Assembly: GCA_001570385.1 (NCBI GenBank)
Contig: BBYL01000023.1
Location: 1 to 64,000, forward strand
DNA from: Microtetraspora glauca
Lineage (GTDB): Bacteria > Actinomycetota > Actinomycetes > Streptosporangiales > Streptosporangiaceae
Direction: 5' to 3'
DNA: 64,000 nt
Part shown: one piece after another, positions 49,301 to 58,603 of the stretch
Numbering within the stretch: position 1 is the first letter of the stretch
How the letters are laid out: each line of letters starts with the position of its first letter
Program-made: the position numbers and the translations under genes
The notes under the pieces: generated by a model
Seen by the model: only the letters and a program-made list of their open reading frames with translations
Database searches by the model: none
Told to the model about the DNA's origin: nothing

Positions 49301-50311
49301 ATGTCCTTCACCCGCCGGGCCGCCGCCGTACTGGCCGCGGCCATCGCCCTCGCCGGTGTCACCGCGTGCGGATCAGGAGGGGGTGAGACGCGGGACGAGG
49401 CCGCGGCGGCCCCCGCGTCCTCCGGCGCCGGCCGTTCGGTCCGGCATGACGGCGGGACCACGGAGGTGCCGGCCAAGCCCCAGCGGATCGTCTCGGTCAG
49501 CGTGACGCTGACCGGCCACCTGCTGGCCATGGAGGCGCCGCTGATCGCCAGCCAGGCCACCCCGCCCTCCCCGATCGTGGACTCCAACGGCTTCTTCTCC
49601 CAGTGGGCCGACGTCGCCGTCGAGCGCGGGGTGCAGGTGGCCTACAAGGGCTTCGAACCGGCGCTGGAGAAGATCGCCGGGCTGCGGCCCGACCTGATCG
49701 TCGGCTCGGCCTCCGGCGCCGACGACGCGTCCAAGGTGTACGACCGGCTCAGCGAGATCGCGCCCACGCTCATCTACCGCTACGACAACCTCTCCTGGCA
49801 GGACCTGACCACCAAGATCGGCACGGCCCTCGGCCTGGAGGCCGGCGCCGCCAAGGTCATCCAGAGCTACGACCAGCACGTCTCCGAGGTCAAGGCCGCC
49901 ATCAAGGCGCCGGAGCAGGAGATCGCGCTGCTGCGGGTCAACCCCACCGAGATCCCCGTCTTCACCCCCGTCTCGGCGCAGGGCCAGCTCCTGACCTCCC
50001 TCGGCCTGAAGGTGCGCGAACTGCCCCCCGGCCTGGAGACCACCGCCGACCAGAACGAGGGCGGAGCGCGCGCCGACATGGTGCCCGTCGCCACCGAGAA
50101 CGTCACCAAGGCGTTCGGCGACGCCTCCCTCTTCTTCGTCAGCCACACCCAGAAGGACATCGACGCCGCCGCCGCCAAGCCGCTCTGGCGCGACCTGCCC
50201 GCCGTGAAGGACAAGCGCCTGTACGACCTGGGCCTGGACTCCTTCCGCCTCGACTACTACAGCGCCACCAACGTGGTGGACCGCGTGGCCGGGTTCTTCA
50301 AGGGCCAGTGA
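49301..50311 (+). CDS. Iron-siderophore ABC transporter substrate-binding lipoprotein
   Basis: 336-residue protein with a signal peptide and lipobox (AGVTAC), then the periplasmic-binding (TroA/FepB-like) fold: PQRIVSVSVTLTGHLLAM, PDLIVGSASGADD, NLSWQDLTTKIG. AGGAG before ATG 49301. First gene of a three-gene iron operon. Confidence 0.9.
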   Translation: MSFTRRAAAVLAAAIALAGVTACGSGGGETRDEAAAAPASSGAGRSVRHDGGTTEVPAKPQRIVSVSVTLTGHLLAMEAPLIASQATPPSPIVDSNGFFSQWADVAVERGVQVAYKGFEPALEKIAGLRPDLIVGSASGADDASKVYDRLSEIAPTLIYRYDNLSWQDLTTKIGTALGLEAGAAKVIQSYDQHVSEVKAAIKAPEQEIALLRVNPTEIPVFTPVSAQGQLLTSLGLKVRELPPGLETTADQNEGGARADMVPVATENVTKAFGDASLFFVSHTQKDIDAAAAKPLWRDLPAVKDKRLYDLGLDSFRLDYYSATNVVDRVAGFFKGQ

Positions 50312-51591
50312 TGCCTTCCCTGCCCGACCCGCGCACCGTCCCGCCGCAGGTGCCGCGCCCGTCCCCGCCAAGGACCGCCACCGGGCCGCTGGTCTCCGCC
50401 CTCGTCGAGTCCGTACGGCGGGGCGACCCCTCGGCGGCCGACGACTTCTGGCGTACGGCCGGGACGCGAGGAACGCCCCTCGTGGAGGAGGCCCCCGGCG
50501 AGCCCGGCCACCGGATCGTCACCTTCCTGTGGCGGGGCGAGGCGCCCGACGTACTGGTCATGGTCAACAAGGTGACCGACCCCAGCGTGCTGGACGCCTC
50601 CCTCATGGAGCGCGTCGAGGGCACCGACATCTGGCACAGGGGCTACGTGATGCGCTCGGACTGGCGCGCGACCTATCGCCTGGCCCCGGGCGACCCCCTC
50701 GCCCCCGAGACGGACGGGCCGGTGGCGCTGCGGATGATCGCGGCGGGCTCCCCGGCGCCCAGGGCCGCGATCCGCCGCTGGAGCCAGGGCCTGGCGAACG
50801 CCGTTCCCGACCCGCTCAACCGCCGGGCCTCCCAGGACGGCTCGGTCGTCGAACTGCCCGACGCGCCGCCCGACATCTGGTCCGCGCCCCGCGACGTCCC
50901 CAAGGGGACGCTCACCGAGCGGAGGTTCGCCAGCGCGATCCTGGGCGACGAGCGGACGGTGTGGACCTACGAACCGCCCGTCCACTCCGAAGGCGTACTG
51001 GTGCTGCTGGACGGCGAGGAGTGGGCGCAGTCGGGATGGATCGCCACCGTGCTGGACAATCTCATCGCGGCGGGGGCTGTGCCCCCGCTGCGGGCGATCA
51101 TGCCCGGCAACGTGGACACGGCGACCCGCGTGCGCGAGCTGGCCTGCCATGAGCCGTTCACACGCTTCCTCACCGAGGAGCTGGTGCCTCGCGACAGCGG
51201 GCCCGCGATCATCGGCGGGGCCAGCCTGGGCGGGCTGACCGCGGCGTACGCGGCCTACCTCGCGCCGGACAGGTTCGACAGGGTCATCTCGCTGTCGGGA
51301 TCGTTCTGGTGGCCGAACGCCGCCGCGCCGGGAGCCGAGCCCGCCTGGCTGACGCGGGAGCTGGCCCGCCGCCCGCGCCTGCCCGTGCGCTTCCACCTCG
51401 ACGTGGGGTTGCAGGAATGGGCGTTGCTCGCCCCCACCCGCCACCTGCGCGATGTGCTCGCGGCCAGGGGGTACGAGCATGACTATCACGAGTACAACGG
51501 CGGCCACGACGCCCTGTGCTGGCGGGTCGCCCTTCCCGAGGCCCTGCGCCGGATCACCCGAGACCATCCTGAGAGGACCGCAGAGTCATGA
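50311..51591 (+). CDS. Enterochelin esterase-like ferric siderophore esterase
   Basis: 426 residues. The N-terminal Fes-type domain (FLWRGEAPDVLVMVNKVTD) is followed by the esterase D-like hydrolase with the nucleophile in GGASLGGLTA and a late His in NGGHDALCW. Hydrolyses ester siderophores in the cytoplasm to release iron. One-base TGATG overlap with the binding protein gene. Confidence 0.9.
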   Translation: MPSLPDPRTVPPQVPRPSPPRTATGPLVSALVESVRRGDPSAADDFWRTAGTRGTPLVEEAPGEPGHRIVTFLWRGEAPDVLVMVNKVTDPSVLDASLMERVEGTDIWHRGYVMRSDWRATYRLAPGDPLAPETDGPVALRMIAAGSPAPRAAIRRWSQGLANAVPDPLNRRASQDGSVVELPDAPPDIWSAPRDVPKGTLTERRFASAILGDERTVWTYEPPVHSEGVLVLLDGEEWAQSGWIATVLDNLIAAGAVPPLRAIMPGNVDTATRVRELACHEPFTRFLTEELVPRDSGPAIIGGASLGGLTAAYAAYLAPDRFDRVISLSGSFWWPNAAAPGAEPAWLTRELARRPRLPVRFHLDVGLQEWALLAPTRHLRDVLAARGYEHDYHEYNGGHDALCWRVALPEALRRITRDHPERTAES

Positions 51592-52400
51592 CCCTGCCGC
51601 GCACCACGATCGTCCGTCACCCGCTGGTCTACCGGCTGCTTGAGGTGAGGCGGGTCGTGCGGATCACCCCGAGCACGGTGCGGGTCACCCTGGGCGGCGA
51701 GGCGCTGGCCGGCTTCAGGTCGCAGGCGCCCACCGACCACGTGAAGCTGTGCTTCGCCGAACCCGGAGCCGAGCTGCCGGTCGCACCGGTGATCGAGAAC
51801 GACGCCTGGGTGGACGGCCCCGTCGCGCCCATCACGCGTGACTACACGATCCGCCATCACCGGCCGGACGCCCTCGAACTGGACGTGGACATGGTCGTGC
51901 ACGGCGACGGCGTCGGCTCGTCCTGGGCCGCGCGGGCCGAGCCCGGCATGCGGCTGGGCGTGCTCGGCCCGCGCGGCTCCCACGTGCCGCCGCTGACCCA
52001 CGACTGGTATCTGCTGGCGGCGGAGGAGACCGCGATCCCGGCGCTGGGCCGCTGGCTGGAGACGCTGCCCGCCGGGGTGAGGGTCATCGCGTTCGCCGAG
52101 GTCGCCGGGCCGGAGGAGGAGCAGGACCTCGCCACGGCGGCCGACCTGTCGCTGACCTGGCTGCACCGCGGCGACGCGGCACCGGGGACGAGCGACCTCC
52201 TGGAGCGGGCGATCCGCGCCGTCGATCTCCCGCCGGGCGTCGGCTTCGCCTGGATCGCGGGCGAGGCGACGACGCTCAAGCCGATCCGCCGCCACCTGCG
52301 CCGTGAGCGCGGCCTGGCGAAGGAGCAGGTCGACGTCGACGGCTACTGGAAACGCGGGACGGCCGACCACGACCACCACGAGGACGACGACGCCGAGTGA
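51588..52400 (+). CDS. Siderophore-interacting protein (FAD ferric reductase, ViuB/SIP family)
   Basis: 270-residue SIP with the FAD motif TRDYTIRHH and the C-terminal VDGYWKRG signature, then a His/Asp-rich tail. Reduces ferric siderophore iron with NAD(P)H. ATGA overlap with the esterase; a strong hairpin follows. Confidence 0.92.
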   Translation: MTLPRTTIVRHPLVYRLLEVRRVVRITPSTVRVTLGGEALAGFRSQAPTDHVKLCFAEPGAELPVAPVIENDAWVDGPVAPITRDYTIRHHRPDALELDVDMVVHGDGVGSSWAARAEPGMRLGVLGPRGSHVPPLTHDWYLLAAEETAIPALGRWLETLPAGVRVIAFAEVAGPEEEQDLATAADLSLTWLHRGDAAPGTSDLLERAIRAVDLPPGVGFAWIAGEATTLKPIRRHLRRERGLAKEQVDVDGYWKRGTADHDHHEDDDAE

Positions 52401-52404
52401 CCGG

Positions 52405-52429
52405 CCCGCCCGCCTCACGGGCGGGCGGG
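52405..52429. terminator. GC-rich 10-bp stem hairpin, bidirectional terminator
   Basis: CCCGCCCGCC (52405-52414) pairs exactly with 52420-52429 around a 5-base loop, directly after the SIP stop codon and before the stop of the convergent sigma factor gene. Confidence 0.8.
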
Positions 52430-53719
52430 TCCGCTCTCAGGCTGCCTGGGCATTGCAGCTGACTCTCGCGACCACTCGGCGGATCGACGTTGGCGGGGAT
52501 CTTCGCAGCGGGCGCGCTCGAGCAGTGCGCGCCGTTCGGATTCGGAGTGGGCGGCTGCGGCGGCCCGGCGGAACAGGGCGGCCGCCCGGTCGCGGTCGCC
52601 ATGGCGCGCGGTGAGGTCGGCTTCCACGGCGATGGCGAGCGGGTAGTCGTCCAGCGCGCCGCTGGCGCGGGCCCAGGCGAGCAGTGCCAGCCCGGCCGCC
52701 GGCCCGTGCGCGTAGCCATGCGCCACGGCGCGATTCAGCTCGATCACCGGTGAGGGTTGGATCCCGGCGAGCCGGTCGTACCACGTGGCGATCGCCGGCC
52801 AGTCGGTGGCGTCGGCGGAGGTGGCGGTGGCGTGGCAGGCGGCGATCCGGGCCTGCAGTGCGTACGGGCCGTTCTCCGTTGTCCCGGCGAGGGCGCGCAG
52901 GCCCTCGGCGATCGCGGCGTGGTCCCAGCGGAGCCGGTCCTGCTTGTCCAGGGCGAGCAGATTGCCGTGCAGGTCACGGCGGGCGTCACGCCGGGAGTGC
53001 TGGAACAGGAACAACGCCAGTAGCGCGGACACCTCCCCCTGACCGGGCATGAGCTGCCGGAGGAGACGGGCAAGGCGGATCGCCTCGTCGGCGAAAGCGG
53101 GCCGGCCGTCGGCGTTGTAGCCGTAGGTGAACAGCAGGTACAGCACCGCCAGAACTCCGGGGAGCCGCTCGGTGAGCGCCCGGCCGGTTGGCACCCGGTA
53201 CGGGATGCCCGCATCCGCGATCTTCTTCTTGGCCCGGGTCAGGCGCCGGGTCATGGTCGACTCGCTGACCAGAAAGGCCCGCGCGATGTCGGCGGTGGGC
53301 ACCCCGCCGATCGTTCGCAGCGTCAGCGCCACGCGCGCCTCCAGGGCGAGCGCGGGATGGCAGCAGGTGAAGATGAGCCGCAGCCGGTCGTCCACGAGCT
53401 CCTCCGCCGCCGGGGCCGGGCCCGGATCGGCAAGCGCGAGCACCGCCAGCTCGGCAAGCTTGCGGCGTTCGACCGACGCACGGCGCAGCACGTCGATCGC
53501 GCGGTTGCGTGCCACCGTCATCAGCCAGCCGCCAGGTTCGCCCGGCACGCCCTCCCGGGGCCACCGCTGCAGGGCGAGCGTCAGCGCCTCCTGGGCGCAG
53601 TCCTCGGCCAGCGTCCAGTCGCCGGTGACGCGAATCAGCGCGGCCACGATCCGCGCGTACGAATCCGCGCTCGCGGCCGTGACGGCGTCGGCCGTCGCGG
53701 CCGCGAACGAATCGGTCAC
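52415..53719 (-). CDS. ECF sigma factor of the ECF42 type (with C-terminal TPR-like extension)
   Basis: 434 residues: sigma region 2 (DWTLAEDCAQEALTLALQRWP, NRAIDVLRRA), region 4 (SESTMTRRLTRAKKKI) and a long helical extension (about 210-400; the GYNADGRPAFADEAIRLARLL block). This domain order and a YCII/DGPF neighbour are the hallmarks of ECF42. There is no anti-sigma gene. GTG 53719 is chosen because upstream in-frame residues lie in the neighbour gene. Confidence 0.88.
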   Translation of the reverse strand: MTDSFAAATADAVTAASADSYARIVAALIRVTGDWTLAEDCAQEALTLALQRWPREGVPGEPGGWLMTVARNRAIDVLRRASVERRKLAELAVLALADPGPAPAAEELVDDRLRLIFTCCHPALALEARVALTLRTIGGVPTADIARAFLVSESTMTRRLTRAKKKIADAGIPYRVPTGRALTERLPGVLAVLYLLFTYGYNADGRPAFADEAIRLARLLRQLMPGQGEVSALLALFLFQHSRRDARRDLHGNLLALDKQDRLRWDHAAIAEGLRALAGTTENGPYALQARIAACHATATSADATDWPAIATWYDRLAGIQPSPVIELNRAVAHGYAHGPAAGLALLAWARASGALDDYPLAIAVEADLTARHGDRDRAAALFRRAAAAAHSESERRALLERARCEDPRQRRSAEWSRESAAMPRQPESGPARP

Positions 53720-53729
53720 GCCGTCATCC

Positions 53730-54059
53730 TCACAGATCGACCAACGGGCGCAGCTCCAGCCGTCCCTCTCGGGCCATCGGATGGGCGCGGGCAACCTCGA
53801 TCGCCTCGTCCAGATCGGCGCACTCCAGCAGGTCGTAGCCCACGATCACTTCCTTGGACTCCGTGAACGGACCATCCGAGACCAGCAGTTGGCCATTGCG
53901 GACCCTGACAGTGGTGGCGGCGGACGTCGGCGCCAGCACGCTGCCCTCCAATCGGCGGCCGCGCGCGTCGTTCTCCGACACCCACACATCGATGTCGGGC
54001 TCGTCTGTCTTGTCGGTGTCGGGCTCGGTGTCGGTGCAGACGAACATCATGTACTTCAT
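53730..54059 (-). CDS. YCII-related (DGPF) protein
   Basis: 109 residues beginning MKYMMFVCTD, with the SDGPFTESKEVIVGYDLLEC motif. AGGAGCGAAG before the ATG. The gene lies ten bases before the ECF42 sigma factor, its usual partner. Confidence 0.9.
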   Translation of the reverse strand: MKYMMFVCTDTEPDTDKTDEPDIDVWVSENDARGRRLEGSVLAPTSAATTVRVRNGQLLVSDGPFTESKEVIVGYDLLECADLDEAIEVARAHPMAREGRLELRPLVDL

Positions 54060-54304
54060 CTTCGCTCCTCGGTGTCGTGAACTCGGTGTCGTGAACTCAC
54101 CACGGTGACGAACGGGCGGCCCGGTTCCGGACACAGGCGCACCAGAATATTTGCCATAGTCGTCTGCCACAGTGACCGCGGCGGGGAAAGGGCTCGTCAC
54201 GCACCTCCCGTCTCGTGGATGCCATGGCGATACGCCAAACCGGTGCGCTATTGCGGCAGCAAACGGGTATTCAGGCTTGATTATGCGAAGTAAGGTGATT
54301 GCTT

Positions 54305-54718
54305 GTGACGACGTTCGGCATCAGCGAGGCGGCCGCCTTGCTCGGAGTCAGCTCCGACACCGTCCGTCGATGGGTGGACGCGGGCCGGTTGACGGCCGAG
54401 CGGGACGAGCACGGCCACCGTCGGGTGGACGGCGCCGACCTCGCCGCGTTCGCCCGGGCGCAGATCGAGGCGGAGAACGGCTCAGGCCACTCCTCGGCGC
54501 GTAACCGCTTCCGCGGGATCGTCACCGAGGTGATCAAGGACGCGGTGATGGCCCAGGTGGAGATCGCCGCGGGGCCGTACCGCGTGGTGTCGCTGATGAG
54601 CCGCCAGGCCGCCGACGAGCTGCGCCTGGAGGTGGGCGTGGTGGCGATCGCCGTGATCAAGTCCACCAACGTCGTCGTGGAGATCCCCGACCACGCGCGT
54701 GTGGTGACCCAGCAATGA
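54305..54718 (+). CDS. HTH (excisionase-like) plus TOBE/Mop molybdate-binding regulator
   Basis: 137 residues: an N-terminal MerR/Xis-like helix-turn-helix (GISEAAALLGVSSDTVRRWVDAGRL split over about 5-30) and a C-terminal TOBE (Mop) domain (about 70-135, NRFRGIVTEVIKDAVMAQVEI). The molybdate-binding domain and position 18 bases before modA suggest it senses molybdate and regulates the operon. GTG 54305 follows AAGGTGA. Confidence 0.85.
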   Translation: MTTFGISEAAALLGVSSDTVRRWVDAGRLTAERDEHGHRRVDGADLAAFARAQIEAENGSGHSSARNRFRGIVTEVIKDAVMAQVEIAAGPYRVVSLMSRQAADELRLEVGVVAIAVIKSTNVVVEIPDHARVVTQQ

Positions 54719-54736
54719 AGCGATAAGGAGCCCTTG

Positions 54737-55534
54737 GTGTTCAGGCGTCTTTCCCGGTGGGCCGTCGCGCTCCCCCTCGCCGTCGCGCTCGTGGGCGTGG
54801 CCGGCTGCGGTTCCAGCGAGCCGGGCGCGCCCGCGGCGGCCGACCCCGCGTCCGGCGGCGGAGCCACGACGGTGACGGTGTTCGCGGCCGCGTCGCTGAC
54901 CGGCACGTTCACCGAGCTCGGCAAGACGTTCGAGGCCGCCCATCCGGGCACGTCGGTGAGGTTCAACTTCGGCTCAAGCGCGACGCTCGCGCAGCAGATC
55001 ACCCAGGGGGCGCCGGCCGACGTGTTCGCGGCCGCCAGCCCGGCCACGATGAAGACGGTGACCGACGCCTCGCTGGCGAGCGCGCCGACGACGTTCGTCC
55101 GCAACAAGTTGCAGATCGCCGTCCCGGCCGGCAACCCGGCCAAGGTGGACGCGCTCAGCGACCTGACCGATCCGAAGGTGAAGGTCGCGCTCTGCGCCGA
55201 GCAGGTGCCCTGCGGCGCCGCCGCGGTCAAAGCGCTGGACGCCGCGGGGCTGAAGGTCACGCCGGTCACCCTGGAGCAGGACGTCAAGGCCACCCTCACC
55301 AAGGTCGAACTCGGCGAGGTCGACGCCGCCCTGGTCTACACGACCGACGTGATCGCCTCGGGGGGCAAGGTGAACGGCATCGCGTTCCCCGAGGCCGAGA
55401 AGGCGATCAACGACTACCCGATCGCGACCCTGTCCAAGGCTCCCGCGGGTGACCTGGCCAAGCAGTTCGTCGACCTGGTGCTGTCGCAGCAGGGCAGGGA
55501 CGTGCTCAGCAAGGCCGGCTTCGAAGCGCCCTGA
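54737..55534 (+). CDS. modA: Molybdate ABC transporter substrate-binding protein
   Basis: 265-residue lipoprotein (lipobox GVAGC) with ModA motifs TVFAAASLTGTFTELG, FNFGSSATLAQQI and GAPADVFAAAS. GTG 54737 has AAGGAG six bases upstream. Captures molybdate outside the membrane. Confidence 0.93.
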   Translation: MFRRLSRWAVALPLAVALVGVAGCGSSEPGAPAAADPASGGGATTVTVFAAASLTGTFTELGKTFEAAHPGTSVRFNFGSSATLAQQITQGAPADVFAAASPATMKTVTDASLASAPTTFVRNKLQIAVPAGNPAKVDALSDLTDPKVKVALCAEQVPCGAAAVKALDAAGLKVTPVTLEQDVKATLTKVELGEVDAALVYTTDVIASGGKVNGIAFPEAEKAINDYPIATLSKAPAGDLAKQFVDLVLSQQGRDVLSKAGFEAP

Positions 55535-55540
55535 TCCGCG

Positions 55541-56383
55541 ATGACCTCCACCACGCCGTCACCCGCCCGGGGCTTCGCGGACCGCCCCGGACGAGGCGCG
55601 GTCACCGGGCGCCTGCCCTGGGCCCTGGTGGTGCCCGGCGTGCTCGGGCTGGCCTTCCTGGTGCTGCCGTTCGCCGGGTTGCTGATCCGGGCCCCCTGGT
55701 CGACGCTGTTCCAGCGACTGGCCGAGCCGCAGGTGCTGGAGGCGCTGCGGCTGTCGTTGGTGACCGCGACCGTGGCCACGCTGGTGTGCCTGCTGCTGGG
55801 TGTGCCGCTGGCCTGGCTGCTGGCCAGGGTGTCCTTCCCCGGCCGGCGCCTGGTGCGGGCGCTGATCACCGTGCCGCTGGTGCTGCCCCCGGTCGTCGGG
55901 GGCGTCGCGCTGCTGCTGGTCCTGGGTCGTCGCGGCCTGGTCGGCCAGTGGCTGGACGCCACGTTCGGGATCTCGCTGCCCTTCACCACCGCGGGCGTCG
56001 TGCTCGCCGAGGCGTTCGTGGCGATGCCGTTCCTCGTCATCAGCGTCGAGGGCGCGCTCCGCGCCACGGATCAGCGGTTCGAGGAGGCCGCCGCCACGCT
56101 GGGCGCCTCGCGCTGGACGGTCTTCCGCCGCGTCACCCTGCCGCTCATCGCCCCGGGCATCGTCGCCGGAGCCGTGCTGTGCTGGGCCAGGGCGCTGGGC
56201 GAGTTCGGCGCGACCATCACGTTCGCCGGCAACTTCCCCGGCAGCACCCGGACCATGCCGCTGGCGGTCTACCTCGCGCTGGAGACGGAGCCCGAGGCCG
56301 CCATCGTGCTCAGCCTCGTCCTGCTCGCCGTCTCCCTGGTCATCCTGGCCGGCCTGCGCGACAGGTGGGTGACCAGTCCATGA
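55541..56383 (+). CDS. modB: Molybdate ABC transporter permease
   Basis: 280-residue permease with about six helices; the EAA loop is EAAATLGASRWTVFRRVTLP, and LGEFGATITFAGN is typical of ModB. Six bases after modA. Confidence 0.92.
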   Translation: MTSTTPSPARGFADRPGRGAVTGRLPWALVVPGVLGLAFLVLPFAGLLIRAPWSTLFQRLAEPQVLEALRLSLVTATVATLVCLLLGVPLAWLLARVSFPGRRLVRALITVPLVLPPVVGGVALLLVLGRRGLVGQWLDATFGISLPFTTAGVVLAEAFVAMPFLVISVEGALRATDQRFEEAAATLGASRWTVFRRVTLPLIAPGIVAGAVLCWARALGEFGATITFAGNFPGSTRTMPLAVYLALETEPEAAIVLSLVLLAVSLVILAGLRDRWVTSP

Positions 56384-57480
56384 CCCGGCCGACGTTCCCA
56401 GCCGTGCCCGCGTCCCCGCCCGAGTCCGGGCCCGAGCCTGAGCAGCGCGGCCTGCGCGCCCGCCTGGTCGTCACCCGGCCCTCCTTCGCCCTGGACATCG
56501 AGCTCGACGTCGCCGCCGGAGAGGTCGTCGCCCTGCTCGGCCCCAACGGCGCGGGCAAGACCACCGCGCTGCGCGCCCTCGCCGGACTCACCGCCCTGTC
56601 CACGGGCGGGCACATCACTCTCGACGGCCGGCCGCTGCACACCCTCCCCGCCGAGCGACGCCCGATCGGGATGGTCTTCCAGGACTACCTGCTCTTCCCG
56701 CACCTGTCCGCCCTCGACAACGTGGCCTTCGGCCCCCGCTGCCAGGGTGTCGCCAAGGCCGAGGCCCGGCGCGTCGCCGCCGCCCTGCTGGAGCGGGTCG
56801 GCCTCTCGGAGCACGCCGCCGCCCGGCCCCGCCAACTCTCGGGCGGGCAGGCGCAGCGCGTCGCCCTCGCGCGGGCGCTGGCCGTACGGCCCCGCCTGCT
56901 GCTGCTGGACGAACCGCTCGCCGCGCTCGACGCGCACACCCGCCTGGAGGTCCGCTCCCAGCTGCGCCGCCACCTGGCCGGCTTCGACGGCGCCACCGTC
57001 CTGGTGACCCACGACCCGCTCGACGCCATGGTGCTGGCCGACCGCCTCGTCGTCGTCGAGAACGGCACGGTCGTCCAGCAGGGCGCCCCCGCGGCCGTGG
57101 CCCGCCGTCCGCGCACCGACTACGTCGCCCGCCTGGTCGGCCTCAACCTCTACCGCGGCCTCGCCTCCGGGCAGCAGGTCAAGGTCGACGAGCTGCTGTT
57201 CAGCGTCACAGAACAGCTCGACGGGCCCGCGTTCGTCGCCTTCTCCCCCGCCGCGGTCGCCCTCTACCGATCCCGCCCTGACGGCAGCCCGCGCAACCTG
57301 TGGCAGGCCCGCATCGAAGGCGTCGAACGGCACGGCGACAACGTCCGCGTCCACCTCGACGGCCCGATCACCGCGTTCGCCGACGTCACCCCCGCCGCCG
57401 TCGCCGAGCTCGACCTCACCCCTGGCCGGCGGATCTGGGCGGCGGTCAAGGCCACTGAGACCCACGGATATCCGGCATGA
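56380..57480 (+). CDS. modC: Molybdate ABC transporter ATP-binding protein
   Basis: 366 residues: Walker A GPNGAGKT, signature LSGGQAQR, Walker B LLLLDEPLAALD, switch THD, and a C-terminal TOBE domain (about 290-366). ATGA overlap with modB. Confidence 0.92.
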   Translation: MTRPTFPAVPASPPESGPEPEQRGLRARLVVTRPSFALDIELDVAAGEVVALLGPNGAGKTTALRALAGLTALSTGGHITLDGRPLHTLPAERRPIGMVFQDYLLFPHLSALDNVAFGPRCQGVAKAEARRVAAALLERVGLSEHAAARPRQLSGGQAQRVALARALAVRPRLLLLDEPLAALDAHTRLEVRSQLRRHLAGFDGATVLVTHDPLDAMVLADRLVVVENGTVVQQGAPAAVARRPRTDYVARLVGLNLYRGLASGQQVKVDELLFSVTEQLDGPAFVAFSPAAVALYRSRPDGSPRNLWQARIEGVERHGDNVRVHLDGPITAFADVTPAAVAELDLTPGRRIWAAVKATETHGYPA

Positions 57481-57734
57481 CCGGCGACCCGCCGGACGGC
57501 CCTCACGACTGCAACGCGATCTGCCTCGGCGGCCCGTGCCACGGCATGCTCACCCACATCGACCAGGACATCGGCACTCTCACCCTCCCGGTCCCGCGCC
57601 GGTCACCGTCCGCCCCGCAGACGAGCGCCCGCTATCGCGTCACCCGGGAACGGGTGCGCTATTTCGGCCGGGCCGAGCCGTACATCGCCCTGCACTGGGC
57701 GGCCCCACCCTCGAGATGCCCGTACGGCCACTGA
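57477..57734 (+). CDS. Small hypothetical protein in the mod operon
   Basis: 85 residues starting by ATGA overlap with modC. Not recognised. It has CNAICLGGPCHGML with closely spaced Cys and a His that could bind metal. Soluble and short. Real coding is supported by the coupled start. Confidence 0.55.
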   Translation: MTGDPPDGPHDCNAICLGGPCHGMLTHIDQDIGTLTLPVPRRSPSAPQTSARYRVTRERVRYFGRAEPYIALHWAAPPSRCPYGH

Positions 57735-57948
57735 CACGGCCTATCCCCACAGGCGGCCGGAGGCACAGACCCTCACCTCGGCGATCCGGCTGATGTGCCT
57801 GCCTCCGCACCGGTCACCCGGCACCACCAGGTGCGGGCCCTGATCGTCGACAGATGGAGAGCCGGCCGCCGCTGGTGCCGCCGCACGGGAAGCAAGCGTC
57901 ACATGACCGACACCCGAGAGGCGTTCCCCGACGTCCACGGGAACCGGA

Positions 57949-58512
57949 TCAGACCCGGGGAGCGGGCTTCTGCCCTCGACACGGTGCGCCGACGCCGATG
58001 AGCACCTCGTGCACCGCACCGCCGTCGACTCGGACCCGAATCGGAAGGCATCCGGCCTCGCGGACGATGTACCCCCCGGCGAAGGCGATCCATTCGTCGC
58101 CCGATTCACAGCGGTCCACCACCACACGCGCACCTGGCGACCCCGGGCTGCCCCATGCCAGCCACAGCCGGCCGGTCAGGCCCTCCGGCACCGTCACCTC
58201 GACATGTCGTCCACGCCGCACGAGCAGGCCCTGCTTGGCGAACCATCCCGAACCCCCGCCGGGCAACTCCGCCTCAGCCGCCTGCAGGGCCTGCGCCCTG
58301 CTCTTGCTCGTCGGCAGGGCCACAGCATCGCCGACGACCTGCAGGTCGCCAGAGGGAGCCTGCCCCCCGCCGATCGCCTCGTCACACCGCACCGTCGCGG
58401 AGGCCGCGGGAGGGGGCGAGGATGCGGCCTCTCGCCTCGTTGACGGGTCGCCGGACGTACACGCGGCGGTCACACCGGCCAGTACGGCCGCTACAGCGAT
58501 ACGACTGCGCAC
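57949..58512 (-). CDS. Hypothetical lipoprotein
   Basis: 187 residues from GTG 58512 with a signal peptide and lipobox (GVTAAC), then a Ser/Pro/Ala linker and a domain with Cys residues and the GSPGARVVVDRCESGDEW segment. No family recognised; probably surface-anchored. Monocistronic. Confidence 0.65.
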   Translation of the reverse strand: MRSRIAVAAVLAGVTAACTSGDPSTRREAASSPPPAASATVRCDEAIGGGQAPSGDLQVVGDAVALPTSKSRAQALQAAEAELPGGGSGWFAKQGLLVRRGRHVEVTVPEGLTGRLWLAWGSPGSPGARVVVDRCESGDEWIAFAGGYIVREAGCLPIRVRVDGGAVHEVLIGVGAPCRGQKPAPRV

Positions 58513-58603
58513 GTGTCCACTCTGCTGTACAGGCGGCCCCGAAGTCACGGCCAGGGGACGAACCACCACATCGAGCAGCCTCCGGGAGACCCCGGCGGCT
58601 CGT

